From positions 959,648-1,023,647 of the forward strand of contig NZ_JAPLET010000022.1 of assembly GCF_026391055.1 (NCBI RefSeq): a stretch of DNA of 64,000 nt. Direction: 5' to 3'. Positions within the stretch are counted from its first letter, which is position 1; every line of letters starts with the position of its first letter. The translations under genes were made by a program, and so were the position numbers. The DNA is from Spirosoma sp. (GTDB taxonomy: Bacteria; Bacteroidota; Bacteroidia; Cytophagales; Spirosomataceae). Positions 1 through 8,465 of this stretch are shown in pieces. Under the pieces are notes generated by a model, which was given only the letters and a program-made list of their open reading frames with translations, searched no databases and was not told where the DNA came from.

Positions 1-457
1 CGAGTGTCCAGGGCGTGCGAATACCCACAAACCAGTTGGGTTTGATGGTCGTGATGTAATTACCCACACCGGCAATCGTTACGCTGATTATCACCATTAA
101 TACACTGACGAAGTTTTCACTGGAGATCGAATGATTGCCCATGTAAAACACCCAACTCATTATGGCTGAAATGAGGAGCGTGAACATGAGTCGTAGCTTT
201 TGATAGTTCGCCGTTTGCAATTGTTTTTTGGGATCAATCATCGGCAGATAACGAAGCAACAGATAAAGTAGAAGTGAGATACCCACCGTATACAGGGCAG
301 CCTGTTCTTTAGTCATCCAGCCGTTCGCTTTCCCAGCCAGATCGTAATGCGTTGTGATTTCAGCAGGAAGTTGATTCCAGATGAGGCCAAGGTAGATCAA
401 TGGTGCTACTAAAAGCGCAAGGATCAGGATTTCGATAGAGAAGGTATTTGTTTTCAT
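1..457 (-). CDS. sdpI: SdpI family membrane protein (C-terminus beyond window edge)
   Basis: Reading the minus strand from the ATG at 457 gives at least 152 residues without a stop; the gene continues past position 1. The protein opens with a hydrophobic segment followed by the DUF1648-type stretch around residues 28-52 (QLPAEITTHYDLAGKANGW), then more membrane segments. It ends at the edge with GNYITTIKPNWFVGIRTPWTL-like residues, the hallmark of the SdpI C-terminal domain. In Bacillus subtilis SdpI confers immunity to the SdpC toxin and sequesters the repressor SdpR at the membrane. Here it lies 23 bases downstream of an SdpR-like repressor gene, the same gene order. No toxin gene is seen in the window, so the immunity role is inference; many SdpI homologues are orphans of unknown role. 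Confidence 0.85.
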   Translation of the reverse strand, partial: MKTNTFSIEILILALLVAPLIYLGLIWNQLPAEITTHYDLAGKANGWMTKEQAALYTVGISLLLYLLLRYLPMIDPKKQLQTANYQKLRLMFTLLISAIMSWVFYMGNHSISSENFVSVLMVIISVTIAGVGNYITTIKPNWFVGIRTPWTL

Positions 458-480
458 GATGCACACGATATACTAACGTT

Positions 481-780
481 TCAGGATGCTTTTGGGGAGT
501 TGCTTGTTTCGGGTGAGGGTACGTCTGTTTTCTGAAAGCTCATTAGCCAGGCCAGCAATTCGTCGAGGACAGTCGTGTTCAGGGTGTAGTTAATAAATTG
601 CCCCTGCTTTGTGGCTTCAACCAAACCTGACTGCCGCAACAAATCGAGGTGATGAGAAATACTGGGCTTGGTCATATTGAATCCCTCGGCAATTTCGCCG
701 GCATTCATGTCGCCCCCGCGCAACAGGTCCAGTATCTGCCGACGGGTCGGATCATTCAAGGCTTTAAATAAGTTATTCAT
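481..780 (-). CDS. sdpR: ArsR/SdpR family winged-helix autorepressor
   Basis: This 99-residue protein is an ArsR-type winged helix over nearly its whole length: FKALNDPTRRQILDLL at residues 5-20, the recognition-helix region MTKPSISHHLDLLRQSGLV at 36-54, and a beta-wing with GQFINYTLNTTV. The TKPSISHHL helix and the absence of metal-binding cysteines match SdpR rather than the metal sensors. It is the first gene of a two-gene unit with the SdpI-like gene at 457. Two matching palindromes just upstream are likely its operators, implying autorepression relieved by SdpI, as in Bacillus. The last 15 residues (Ser/Pro-rich) are not part of the domain. Confidence 0.88.
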   Translation of the reverse strand: MNNLFKALNDPTRRQILDLLRGGDMNAGEIAEGFNMTKPSISHHLDLLRQSGLVEATKQGQFINYTLNTTVLDELLAWLMSFQKTDVPSPETSNSPKAS

Positions 781-798
781 CAGCGACCACTTAAATAG

Positions 799-838
799 TT
801 AGACAAATGTCTAATTAATAATTTAGACAACTGTCTAA
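799..838. promoter_or_regulatory. Tandem palindromic operators for the SdpR-like repressor
   Basis: Two nearly identical 16-bp palindromes, TTAGACAAATGTCTAA at 799-814 and TTAGACAACTGTCTAA at 823-838, have centres 24 bp apart, so they lie on roughly the same DNA face. They sit immediately upstream of the repressor start at 780. ArsR-family dimers bind such inverted repeats. Assignment to this repressor is inferred from position. Confidence 0.75.
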
Positions 839-954
839 ATGTATACAAATGGTAGTTTCTGCTGATAAACGGCAGTTGTGCTTGCTAACCAGTCGATATC
901 GCCAAAATAATGGCTTACATGGCTGGAGACTTGTTTAAACCACCCTAATGGGGC

Positions 955-985
955 TTTGTCAAGTGTGTTAATGGAGTTATCTTTG
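955..985 (+). promoter_or_regulatory. Bacteroidota-type promoter for the DUF6580 gene
   Basis: TTTG at 955-958, a 19-bp spacer, and TATCTTTG at 978-985 match the phylum consensus TTTG-N19-TAnnTTTG exactly. The predicted transcript start is near 990, leaving a leader of about 90 bases before the ATG at 1084. Confidence 0.75.
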
Positions 986-1026
986 TAGATATATAGTCAG
1001 AGTACTAGCCCCAGTGTTGGTGCTTT

Positions 1027-1068
1027 GGCCTGTTCTAAGCTGAATTATTAGTATACAGGCCCTTTTTT
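1027..1068 (+). terminator. Terminator-like hairpin in the leader of the DUF6580 gene
   Basis: GGCCTGT (1027-1033) pairs with ACAGGCC (1055-1061), followed by C and six T. The T-run ends only 15 bases before the start codon at 1084 and lies downstream of the promoter at 955-985. It could be an attenuator in the 5' leader, or the end of a short leader RNA. No known riboswitch aptamer was recognised between 990 and 1026. Confidence 0.5.
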
Positions 1069-1083
1069 AACTGTTGATTTATT

Positions 1084-1626
1084 ATGAAGCCGCTTCAGAT
1101 TCGCTTAACCACCCTTACGATTTTTGTTCTGGCAACTGCTCTGTTCAGACTAGTGCCTCACTGGTATAACTTTACGCCAATTGCGGCCCTCGCCCTATTC
1201 GGCGCTTCCCGATTTGAGCGCAAGTGGCTGGGTCTCGCCGTACCAATGGCCGCCATGCTTCTGAGCGACAGCCTGATCGGATTTCACGGCAATATGGGCG
1301 CGGTTTATGTCAGCTTCGGTCTTACCTGGCTTCTTGGCCTTTGGGCTTTACAACAGCCAACGGCCGGGCGTATTGCAGCAGCTTCGGTAACTTCGTCGAT
1401 ACTGTTTTTTCTGGTGACAAACTTTTCAGTTTGGTATGGCAGTACGTTTTATCCACAAACGGCGGCTGGTCTATTAGGCTGCTACACGGCCGGACTGGCG
1501 TTCTATAACGGCACTTCATTCTTTCTGAACGGCCTTCTGGGCGACCTCTTCTTTAGTGCTGTATTATTCGGCGCTTACTATCTGCTTCAGCAGCGGTACT
1601 CCGTGCTGAAGCCCGCCAGAAACTAA
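1084..1626 (+). CDS. DUF6580 family integral membrane protein
   Basis: A 180-residue protein with about five hydrophobic segments. The early motif NFTPIAALALFGASRF (residues 29-44), the AMLLSDSLIGFH segment, and the later FLVTNFSVWYGSTFYPQTAAGLLGCY-type stretch are typical of the DUF6580 family, common in Bacteroidota. These are small membrane proteins vaguely resembling the membrane subunits of vitamin or metal importers; substrate unknown. It is a single-gene unit with its own promoter, a terminator-like hairpin in its leader, and a bidirectional terminator after the stop. A transport role is inference only. Confidence 0.75.
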   Translation: MKPLQIRLTTLTIFVLATALFRLVPHWYNFTPIAALALFGASRFERKWLGLAVPMAAMLLSDSLIGFHGNMGAVYVSFGLTWLLGLWALQQPTAGRIAAASVTSSILFFLVTNFSVWYGSTFYPQTAAGLLGCYTAGLAFYNGTSFFLNGLLGDLFFSAVLFGAYYLLQQRYSVLKPARN

Positions 1627-1646
1627 TGCTTCTTGTGCTTTTTAAT

Positions 1647-1691
1647 CGACTCCCACCGATTCAGTCATGCACTGATCATCGGCGGGAGTCG
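1647..1691. terminator. Bidirectional terminator hairpin between convergent genes
   Basis: A 14-bp stem with one mismatch (CGACTCCCACCGAT at 1647-1660 against ATCGGCGGGAGTCG at 1678-1691) separates the DUF6580 gene from the convergent GH63-like gene that ends at 1730. Confidence 0.7.
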
Positions 1692-1729
1692 TTGTATTTG
1701 AGCCCCTCCCTCAAACGAAAAGCACTCTC

Positions 1730-4441
1730 CTATCGCAGACTGCCATATTTCCGATTGATCAGTTCGGCCACCAGGCCTGTCCAGCCCGTCTGATGACTGG
1801 CGCCTACTCCCCGCCCGTTATCGCCATCGAAGTATTCATAAAAAAGTACGTAATCCCGAAAATTGGGGTCTTTGTACTTCGGATGCTTTCCAAAAGATGG
1901 GCGTTCCCCATTGGCGTCCAGTGTGAACAGGCTAATGAGTCGATTGTTCAGCTCTCTAGCCACCTCTCTGAGAGTTATCTGCTGACCGGAGCCTATAGGA
2001 AATTCGACCGTAAAGCTGTCCCCAAAATAGTGGTAAAACCGTTCCAGGCTTTCAACCATTAGGTAGTTGGTTGGCATCCAGACGGGTCCACGCCAGTTGC
2101 TATTACCCCCAAACATACCGCTATCGCTCTCGGCGGGTGTATAGGTCAATCGAAACGTTGTATGGTCCAGTGTAAATTCATATGGATTTTCCTGGTATAC
2201 TTTCGAAACGGCGCGTACACCGTGCGGGCTTAAAAATTCGGTTTCGTCCAGCACTTTAGCCAGCAGCGCTTTCAGACGAAATCCCCGTAACAGGCTGAGT
2301 AATCTTTTTTCATCGACTCCTTTTTCGGCGTACCGCGACACCTGATGGTACAGGTCGGGGCGGTGGCCCTGGAACCAGACCATGCGTTTTACAAATTCAG
2401 GATTTGCCTGTAACAACTCCGCGTCCAGCACCTCAACGGCAAACATGGGAATAAGTCCAACCAACGTACGAACTTTCATGCGATAAATGGTACCATCCTC
2501 CATCCGTAACTGATCGTAGAAAAACGCGTCTTCTTCATCCCATAAACCGACGTTTGTATTGCCAATGTGTGTAATTGCTCCGGCGATATACAGAAAGTGA
2601 TCGAAGAATTTGGTGGCCATTTCGTCGTAAACCGGATCATGGCGGGCCAGTTCGAGCGCTATTCGCATCATGTTCAGTGAGTACATAGCCATCCAGCTGG
2701 TCCCATCCGCCTGCTCCAGGTGACTCCCGTCTGGAAAGGCGGTGTTTCGGTCAAACACACCAATGTTGTCGAGTCCGAGAAATCCGCCTTCAAAAATGTT
2801 ATTCCCCGACTGATCTTTCCGATTCACCCACCAGGTGAAATTGAGCATAAGCTTATGGAAAATCGCGCGTAGAAACGTTAGATCCTGCTCGCCCGGTGGC
2901 TTACGTTCCAGTTCCAGGTGGTAAATCCGCCAGGCAGCCCAGGCCTGAACCGGTGGATTGACGTCTGAGAAATTCCATTCATACGCAGGCAGTTGCCCAT
3001 TAGGATGCATAAACCATTCATTGGTGAGCAGCATTAATTGCTGCTTGGCAAAATCAGGGTCGATGAGTGAAAGGGTTACGCAGTGAAATGCCCAGTCCCA
3101 GGCGGCATACCACGGATACTCCCATTTATCGGGCATGGAAATTACCCCGGCATTGATAAGCTGTAGCCAGGTATGGTTACGCCCATGCAGGCGTTCGGGG
3201 GGCGGGGGCGGATTATTGGCATCGCCGGCCAGCCACCGCGACACATCATAATAGTAATACTGCTTGTTCCAGAGCATTCCCGCAAAAGCCTGCCGCTGCA
3301 CCCGTTTTTCGTCCTCGGTAGCGTCAGCTGGCTGTATGTGCGAATAAAACTCATCCGCTTCTTTCTTTCGATTGGTGAGTATGCGATCAAACGAGGCAAA
3401 AGGTTGTTCAGGCCCGCTACCGGCCGGCCCGGTAGCTTCGAGCCGAAGCCGAACAATGGCGGATTCGCCAGCCTGGATCGTCAGGGTATAATGCGCTGCG
3501 GCTTTCGTCCCTTTACTGTCGGGGTTGATGGTATTCCTGCCTTGTACTATGTAATCATTGATGCCGTCTTTAGGATAGCAGGGGCCTGAGTGGGTGTCGT
3601 AGAGCCGTGCCACATTGGATTCATTCTCACAGAACAGCCAGTTGGGTTGCCCTTCGGCGTACAGGATGTAGCGACCCAGAGCAGAATCTTCTACCGATAC
3701 TGTATTGTCGGGTTGTAATACCAGCGACGGATGGTAGTTGGGCACACCATCGGTATCATCACCGAAAATCCAGGTATTCCGAAACCAGAGTGTTGGCAGT
3801 ACATGCAACGTTGCCGCTTCGGGTCCCCGATTATGTATGGTAACAGCCATCAACATATCCTGCGGTCCAGCTTTCGCGTACTCGACAAATACATCAAAAT
3901 ACCGATTCTCATCGAACAGGCCGGTATCCAGCAATTCGAATTCCGGGTCGAGACGCCCCCTGCGACCGTTTTCGGTTACCAGCCATTCATAGGGATAAGC
4001 CGCCTGCGGGTATTTATAAAGCATCCGCTGGTACGAATGAGAAGGCGTATTATCGAGGTAGTAATAGAGTTCCTTTACATCCTCACCATGATTTCCCTCG
4101 CTATTACTAAGGCCAAAATATCGTTCTTTCAGGATTGAGTCCTCACCATTCCAGAGCGCCAGTGCCAGACACAACTGCTGTTTGTTGTCGCAAAAGCCCG
4201 CAATACCTTCTTCGCCCCAGCGATAGGTATAGCTACGGGACATGTCGTGGGTTGTAAAGTTCCAGGCGTCTCCGTTGGCGCTATAATCTTCGCGTACGGT
4301 ACCCCATTGCCGGTCGGACACATAAGGGCCCCATTGCCGCCAGGCCGGATCATTCAGACGGTGGTGTTCGGTGGTCAACTGTTCAGAATATAATATACTG
4401 AGCGCAAGATATAGGATGTAAGTCTTGCTTAAGCTATACAT
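1730..4441 (-). CDS. GH63/MGH1-like (alpha/alpha)6-barrel glycoside hydrolase
   Basis: A 903-residue protein of the mannosylglycerate hydrolase MGH1-like / GH63 superfamily. The N-terminal half is beta-rich (RWGPYVSDRQWGTVREDYS-type start near residues 36-54), and the C-terminal half is the helical barrel. The stretch YPWYAAWDWAFHCVT (443-456) holds the conserved Trp-Asp-Trp, with Asp449 a candidate catalytic residue; the end has HQTGWTGLVAELI. It probably acts on alpha-linked glucose or mannose in small saccharides or glucosides. The first 20 residues are hydrophobic, yet family members normally begin near TTEHHRLND as cytosolic enzymes, so the true start is unsure; a TTG lies just before that point. 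It follows an SDR dehydrogenase gene by 20 bases and is surely cotranscribed. Confidence 0.8.
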   Translation of the reverse strand: MYSLSKTYILYLALSILYSEQLTTEHHRLNDPAWRQWGPYVSDRQWGTVREDYSANGDAWNFTTHDMSRSYTYRWGEEGIAGFCDNKQQLCLALALWNGEDSILKERYFGLSNSEGNHGEDVKELYYYLDNTPSHSYQRMLYKYPQAAYPYEWLVTENGRRGRLDPEFELLDTGLFDENRYFDVFVEYAKAGPQDMLMAVTIHNRGPEAATLHVLPTLWFRNTWIFGDDTDGVPNYHPSLVLQPDNTVSVEDSALGRYILYAEGQPNWLFCENESNVARLYDTHSGPCYPKDGINDYIVQGRNTINPDSKGTKAAAHYTLTIQAGESAIVRLRLEATGPAGSGPEQPFASFDRILTNRKKEADEFYSHIQPADATEDEKRVQRQAFAGMLWNKQYYYYDVSRWLAGDANNPPPPPERLHGRNHTWLQLINAGVISMPDKWEYPWYAAWDWAFHCVTLSLIDPDFAKQQLMLLTNEWFMHPNGQLPAYEWNFSDVNPPVQAWAAWRIYHLELERKPPGEQDLTFLRAIFHKLMLNFTWWVNRKDQSGNNIFEGGFLGLDNIGVFDRNTAFPDGSHLEQADGTSWMAMYSLNMMRIALELARHDPVYDEMATKFFDHFLYIAGAITHIGNTNVGLWDEEDAFFYDQLRMEDGTIYRMKVRTLVGLIPMFAVEVLDAELLQANPEFVKRMVWFQGHRPDLYHQVSRYAEKGVDEKRLLSLLRGFRLKALLAKVLDETEFLSPHGVRAVSKVYQENPYEFTLDHTTFRLTYTPAESDSGMFGGNSNWRGPVWMPTNYLMVESLERFYHYFGDSFTVEFPIGSGQQITLREVARELNNRLISLFTLDANGERPSFGKHPKYKDPNFRDYVLFYEYFDGDNGRGVGASHQTGWTGLVAELINRKYGSLR

Positions 4442-4461
4442 CTTATATCATACACCTCAAC

Positions 4462-5271
4462 TTATCCATTATCAGCGAAACTTTCGAAAACGGTCATCCC
4501 CCCGTCTATAAAGATACTGGCACCGGTAATGTAATCAGATAGATCGGAGGCCAAAAATACAGCCAGATTACCAATATCCGCCGGTTGTCCTATGCGGTTA
4601 TAAGGGATCAGTGTCATCAGACTGTTCAGGGCCTGAGGAGTTTCCCAGGCTCCCCGATTGATGGGTGTCTGGATAGCTCCGGGGCAAATACTGTTGACCC
4701 GTATTCCCTGCGGGCCGTATTCCTGCGCCAGCGACTGCATCATCAGCTTGATCCCGCCTTTGGAGGCCGCGTAATTGACGTGTCCAGCCCAGGGAATCAC
4801 TTCATGAACTGAGCTCATACAGATAATCTTTCCGGTAGCGGCCGATACTTCGGGCCGTGGGCCCCGGCGCAAGAATTCCCGAATGGCTTCCCGTGCACAC
4901 AAAAACTGTCCGGTCAAGTTCACCTTAATGACAGTGTTCCATTCCTCAAGCGTCATCTCATGAAATTTGGCATCGCGCTGTAAACCGGCGTTATTGATTA
5001 AAATATCAATAGTACCATACTTGGCTATTACATCGGCAAAAAGCTTACTTACCTGATCTTCTTCGCTTACGTCGCACTGAATGACCACACCAGTGCCACC
5101 AGCATCGGTAATTTCCTTTAATACCGCATCGGCCGACGCTTTGCTCTTGTCGGAGGAGTAGTTAACAACCACCGTTGCACCCGCTTCGGCCAGTGATTTA
5201 GCGACACCAGCACCAATACCGCTGCTTGAACCGGTAATTAAGGCAATCTGTCCCTGGAGTACTTTTTCCAT
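4462..5271 (-). CDS. SDR family oxidoreductase, glucose 1-dehydrogenase-like
   Basis: A 269-residue classical short-chain dehydrogenase. The cofactor motif TGSSSGIG is at 13-20, NNAG at 93-96, and the catalytic triad is Ser154, Tyr167 and Lys171 within the NYAASKGG motif. The PG motif after strand beta6 (ICPGAIQTPIN) is present. The overall pattern fits the glucose 1-dehydrogenase-annotated branch, which uses NAD(P)+ to oxidise sugars or other polyols; the actual substrate cannot be read. It is the first gene of a two-gene operon with the GH63-like hydrolase, suggesting a short route in which a glucoside is cleaved and the sugar oxidised or reduced. Confidence 0.82.
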   Translation of the reverse strand: MEKVLQGQIALITGSSSGIGAGVAKSLAEAGATVVVNYSSDKSKASADAVLKEITDAGGTGVVIQCDVSEEDQVSKLFADVIAKYGTIDILINNAGLQRDAKFHEMTLEEWNTVIKVNLTGQFLCAREAIREFLRRGPRPEVSAATGKIICMSSVHEVIPWAGHVNYAASKGGIKLMMQSLAQEYGPQGIRVNSICPGAIQTPINRGAWETPQALNSLMTLIPYNRIGQPADIGNLAVFLASDLSDYITGASIFIDGGMTVFESFADNG

Positions 5272-5732
5272 GCGTTTTTTTACTTGTTTATACAGTAAGA
5301 CAAAACAGCCCCCTATGGTTTTAAGGAAACATGGTGGTTATGCTGAATTTAATGTCTGCTCCTAATTATTTAACAGGCTACATGAGTTCCTTTTTTTGCG
5401 TTTTCGGGCAGTTTGCACAGAAATTACTCGCTCTATCTTTAGTCACTTTCGCTAACTCTAATTTTACCATTTTTCAGAAATAGGATTTTTAGGCTGAAAA
5501 TTAGGGATGCCAACGTATATAGTACAACTTTTTAGAATTATTAGAAAAATACAATTCATAAGTATAAAATAGGGACTTGTTGTACTTTTCCCATAAACGC
5601 CCTAATTTGCTCAGAAGGAATATAACTAAAATATGAAGTTTTCTTAAATGTCTGGTAATCAGTATCGCTCCTATTGCAATGAATCGCCTTCATCGCACAC
5701 CTTTGTCACGGTAAAACAAAAATTTCAAGCCA
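5272..5732. other. Intergenic region, AT-rich, divergent promoters expected
   Basis: This 461-base gap separates the SDR gene (minus) from the secreted protein gene (plus). It is AT-rich and has no open frame with coding character. No clean TAnnTTTG promoter with a proper upstream element was found; TACTTTTC near 5582 is a weak candidate. No repeats or RNA genes were recognised. Confidence 0.4.
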
Positions 5733-6338
5733 ATGAAAAAATTCCGTGTAACAATCGCTGTAGTACTGTCAGTAATGAGTTTAGCCAGTTTCCAGGGTGC
5801 CAAAGCTGACACAGGATCAGGAATGAGTGGTGTGAAAGTCGAGAAGTCCGAGCAAAAGAAAGTACGTATTTATACACAACCGGGATCATCTATTGACGTG
5901 GCACTTATTGATGCAGACGGCAATGTTCTCTACCGGGGCATTATCTCGAAAAACGCAAAACATGCGACCTCGTTCAACCTGAACAATCTGCCCGATGGTC
6001 AGTATTATTTGACAGCCAGCAGCAATGCCTGGTGGATGTCGCAAGGGTTGACCATCAAAGGAAATGCATTGAACGTTGACGAGCGTGGTTTGCAACAACT
6101 GACGCAGCCAACACTGACGGCTTACGAGAAAAATAAAATTGAACTCGTATTGCCCGCCAAGAACATTGATGAAGCCAGTGTGGCTATCTACGATGCTCAG
6201 AACGTGTTGGTTCAAATCGATTCTTTTAAAGGTTCGGTTCGTCGCTTCGATCTATCCTCGCTTCCAGATGGTGCTTACACCTTCGTGGTAGGTCCCAACG
6301 AGAAGAAGTTTACGACACGGGTCGACATCCAGCACTAA
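5733..6338 (+). CDS. Exported protein with two beta-sandwich-like repeats
   Basis: A 201-residue protein with a clear signal peptide (MKKFRVTIAVVLSVMSLASFQGAKA, cleavage near residue 26). The mature part contains two similar units: residues ~45-90 ending FNLNNLPDGQYYLTAS, and ~130-195 ending FDLSSLPDGAYTFVVG. The (F)xLxxLPDGxYxxxV ending is common in Bacteroidota secreted proteins with small Ig-like or DUF3244-like folds and in C-terminal sorting domains. No enzyme motif is visible. Function unknown; a surface or periplasmic structural role is a guess. It is monocistronic, with a strong terminator after it. Confidence 0.7.
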   Translation: MKKFRVTIAVVLSVMSLASFQGAKADTGSGMSGVKVEKSEQKKVRIYTQPGSSIDVALIDADGNVLYRGIISKNAKHATSFNLNNLPDGQYYLTASSNAWWMSQGLTIKGNALNVDERGLQQLTQPTLTAYEKNKIELVLPAKNIDEASVAIYDAQNVLVQIDSFKGSVRRFDLSSLPDGAYTFVVGPNEKKFTTRVDIQH

Positions 6339-6439
6339 GCTAAACGTCTTGCTCCCATAGCCTTCGGGCCATTCGATACTACACCTCCTCTTATGAGTGG
6401 CCAGTCTTTTCGGACAAGCCTGGCCGCTACTCAATTCCC

Positions 6440-6475
6440 GCCCGCTGCCTTCTTACGAAGGCAGCGGGCATTTTT
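6440..6475 (+). terminator. Intrinsic terminator after the exported repeat protein
   Basis: GCCCGCTGCCTTC (6440-6452) pairs perfectly with GAAGGCAGCGGGC (6457-6469) around a TTAC loop, followed by ATTTTTAT. The T-run overlaps the last codons of the convergent uvsE gene, so it may serve both strands. Confidence 0.85.
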
Positions 6476-7367
6476 ATACAAGTTCGCCCCGTAATCGTAA
6501 AATAGACAGTTCTTTCATCTTCGACTCAAACACAATGTCGACTTCTTTGCCGTAGGTATTCACGGCGGAGTAAAGCCAGTCGGCATGGGCTTCGCGACGC
6601 GCTTTAGGGTCTTCGTGCTCTTGCCGCGAATCGGAAAAATGAAACACAGGCCGGACATCCCAGGTCGCATAAGCTGTCAGGAAGGCCTCTTCCTCCGTCT
6701 GCTGGCCCGGGTTTAATGAATGATGGAAATAATCGAAAACGATTGGCGTGCCAATGGTTTCGTAGAGATACAGCAAATCCTGTACGGTGTACAGGCTTGG
6801 CCGGTCGTCATTTTCTACCGTCAGGCGAGCACGCAGATTTTCAGAAAGCAAGCCGAAATTTTTCGCAAAGCGGGCCATTGTAGCGGCCTTATCGCCATAG
6901 GTGCCACCAGCGTGAATATTTATTTTGTTCCAGTGCGAGGGCGTGAGCCCCATCAGATCGAATAACTCCGACTGATACTCCAGATCCTTAATAGTGTTGT
7001 CCAGCACTTTACCCTGCCCGGCAAGATGATTAAACGGGCCAGGGTGAGTGGTCAGGCGGATAGGCCGACTGCCAATTTCTTCGAGCGTTTCCCGAATATC
7101 TGAGTAGTCGGGTAACGAACTGATCTGGTATTCAGAGGCCCAGGGAAATAAGTCCGACGAAATACGGAATAATTTAAAACCGTGGCTTAGATTCCAGTCA
7201 ACTATTTTCAACAGATCCTGCACGTTTTTCAGAGCAAGTTCCGACGCATAGGCAATACCTTTCTCAGAAAATGTCTTTTTGATCATTCCCCGATTTGTCG
7301 TGATTTTTTCGGCCTGTAAGCTCAAATTGATGCAGGCATAGCCGACATTCAGCGGTGTTAACTCCAT
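6474..7367 (-). CDS. uvsE: UV DNA damage repair endonuclease UvsE
   Basis: A 297-residue TIM-barrel enzyme of the UVDE family, which nicks DNA 5' to UV photoproducts (pyrimidine dimers and 6-4 products) and abasic sites to start alternative excision repair. Family features seen are the N-terminal LNVGYACINLSL, FRISSDLFPWAS, RLTTHPGPFNHLAG, NKINIHAGGTYGDK, LTVENDD and PIVFDYFHHSLNPG, which contain the metal-binding His, Glu and Asp positions. Length is normal for the bacterial family. It stands alone and is convergent with the exported-protein gene. With the photoproduct-lyase-like gene at 38.6 kb the window carries two dedicated UV-repair enzymes. Confidence 0.92.
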   Translation of the reverse strand: MELTPLNVGYACINLSLQAEKITTNRGMIKKTFSEKGIAYASELALKNVQDLLKIVDWNLSHGFKLFRISSDLFPWASEYQISSLPDYSDIRETLEEIGSRPIRLTTHPGPFNHLAGQGKVLDNTIKDLEYQSELFDLMGLTPSHWNKINIHAGGTYGDKAATMARFAKNFGLLSENLRARLTVENDDRPSLYTVQDLLYLYETIGTPIVFDYFHHSLNPGQQTEEEAFLTAYATWDVRPVFHFSDSRQEHEDPKARREAHADWLYSAVNTYGKEVDIVFESKMKELSILRLRGELV

Positions 7368-7521
7368 AGTTGGATAACTAAAATGTGCATCTGCCAGTTT
7401 TATAAATTGACCGTTCGTTCAAAAGTCCGGGAACAAAGCAAATAATGAACGGCAAGTGACTTATATTCCCAACAGAAGTCACACACGGGTTCAATATATT
7501 TCCTGCTTGAAACTATCCAAG

Positions 7522-7920
7522 ATGAAAGACTTTACACACGACCAGATAAATGATATCGCAATTGCCTATTGCGATATGGCTCGTTCGTTAAATGAATTTC
7601 AGCTTTTACACTGGCCTGAGCTTACTCATGAGCAACAGCTGGATTTGAACGCGTATCAGAACAGTTTGCTCAACAGGGCGCATGACATGCAGAATCGAAC
7701 AACTCGGCCAGCCTTTACCAACCCCTCTCAGATAGCAACTCGTATCAGGCTGGCCACAGAGAAAGCCCAAAAGAGCCTGCACCGTATTAATAATCTACCG
7801 GTCGCCCTGAATGTTGGGGCTATTACCGTAGCCATAGCCTCTTATACAGCCCGGGCTAATTTGCAGGGCATCGACGTTTTACTTCGCGAGCTGGACGACC
7901 TCGACAACTATTCAAATTAG
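7522..7920 (+). CDS. Hypothetical helical protein
   Basis: From the ATG at 7522 this gives a 132-residue, mostly helical and hydrophilic protein beginning MKDFTHDQINDIAIAYCD. An upstream in-frame ATG at 7456 exists, but its extra 22 residues look non-coding. No signal peptide and no known domain was recognised; a hydrophobic stretch (LPVALNVGAITVAIASYTA) lies near the C-terminus, around residues 92-110. A strong bidirectional terminator follows. Function unknown; it is probably real because codon use resembles its neighbours. Confidence 0.6.
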   Translation: MKDFTHDQINDIAIAYCDMARSLNEFQLLHWPELTHEQQLDLNAYQNSLLNRAHDMQNRTTRPAFTNPSQIATRIRLATEKAQKSLHRINNLPVALNVGAITVAIASYTARANLQGIDVLLRELDDLDNYSN

Positions 7921-7942
7921 CCATCCGGTCAGAAGTTACTCT

Positions 7943-8001
7943 CCCTAAACTAATTCGGGTCGTAATCCTTTTTGAGGATTATGACCCGAATTAGTTTAGG
8001 G
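7943..8001. terminator. Long bidirectional terminator hairpin
   Basis: A stem of about 25 bp with a single mismatch (left arm from 7943, right arm ending at 8001) around a TTTTTGA loop lies between the hypothetical gene and the convergent FKBP gene. It is longer than a minimal terminator. Confidence 0.75.
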
Positions 8002-8012
8002 GAAGGCTGATT

Positions 8013-8465
8013 TTACAGAATCAAACCCGAGGGCGACTTAACGCCAACCAATTCAATATCGAAAGTTAAATCCTGGCCGGCCAACGGGTGATTGGCATCC
8101 AACGTAACGTTTGTATCGGTCAGTGTACGCACAATTACCGGAATGGGCCGTGGATTTCCGTCTTCATGCATATTGAGAGTCATGCCAACTTCAAGGGGTA
8201 TATCCGCTGGAATATCAGAACGTTCCAGCGTAAAAATCATTTCTTCATTGGCGGGTCCGTAGGCGTCCTGAACCGGAATATTAATCGTTTTCTTTTCGCC
8301 CTGATTCATACCCGTCACACCATCATCGAACCCTTTAATAACCTGCCCACTGCCAACAGTGAACTCCAGTGGTGTACGACCTTCTGATGAATCGAAGATC
8401 GTTCCATCACTTAGGGTTCCGGTATAATGTACCTGAACGGTATCGCCAGATTTTGCTTGTGCCAT
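8013..8465 (-). CDS. FKBP-type peptidyl-prolyl isomerase, SlyD-like
   Basis: A 150-residue cytosolic isomerase/chaperone. The FKBP core is split by an inserted flap: VQVHYTGTLSDGTIFDSSEG at residues 11-30, VIKGFDDGVTGMNQGEKK at 42-59, AYGPANEEMIF at 68-78, and the insert ending at DANHPLAGQDLTFDIELVGV (123-142). NHPLAG is the SlyD-family signature. The histidine-rich metal-binding tail of E. coli SlyD is absent. It speeds cis-trans proline isomerisation during protein folding. It is monocistronic with no signal peptide. Confidence 0.9.
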   Translation of the reverse strand: MAQAKSGDTVQVHYTGTLSDGTIFDSSEGRTPLEFTVGSGQVIKGFDDGVTGMNQGEKKTINIPVQDAYGPANEEMIFTLERSDIPADIPLEVGMTLNMHEDGNPRPIPVIVRTLTDTNVTLDANHPLAGQDLTFDIELVGVKSPSGLIL

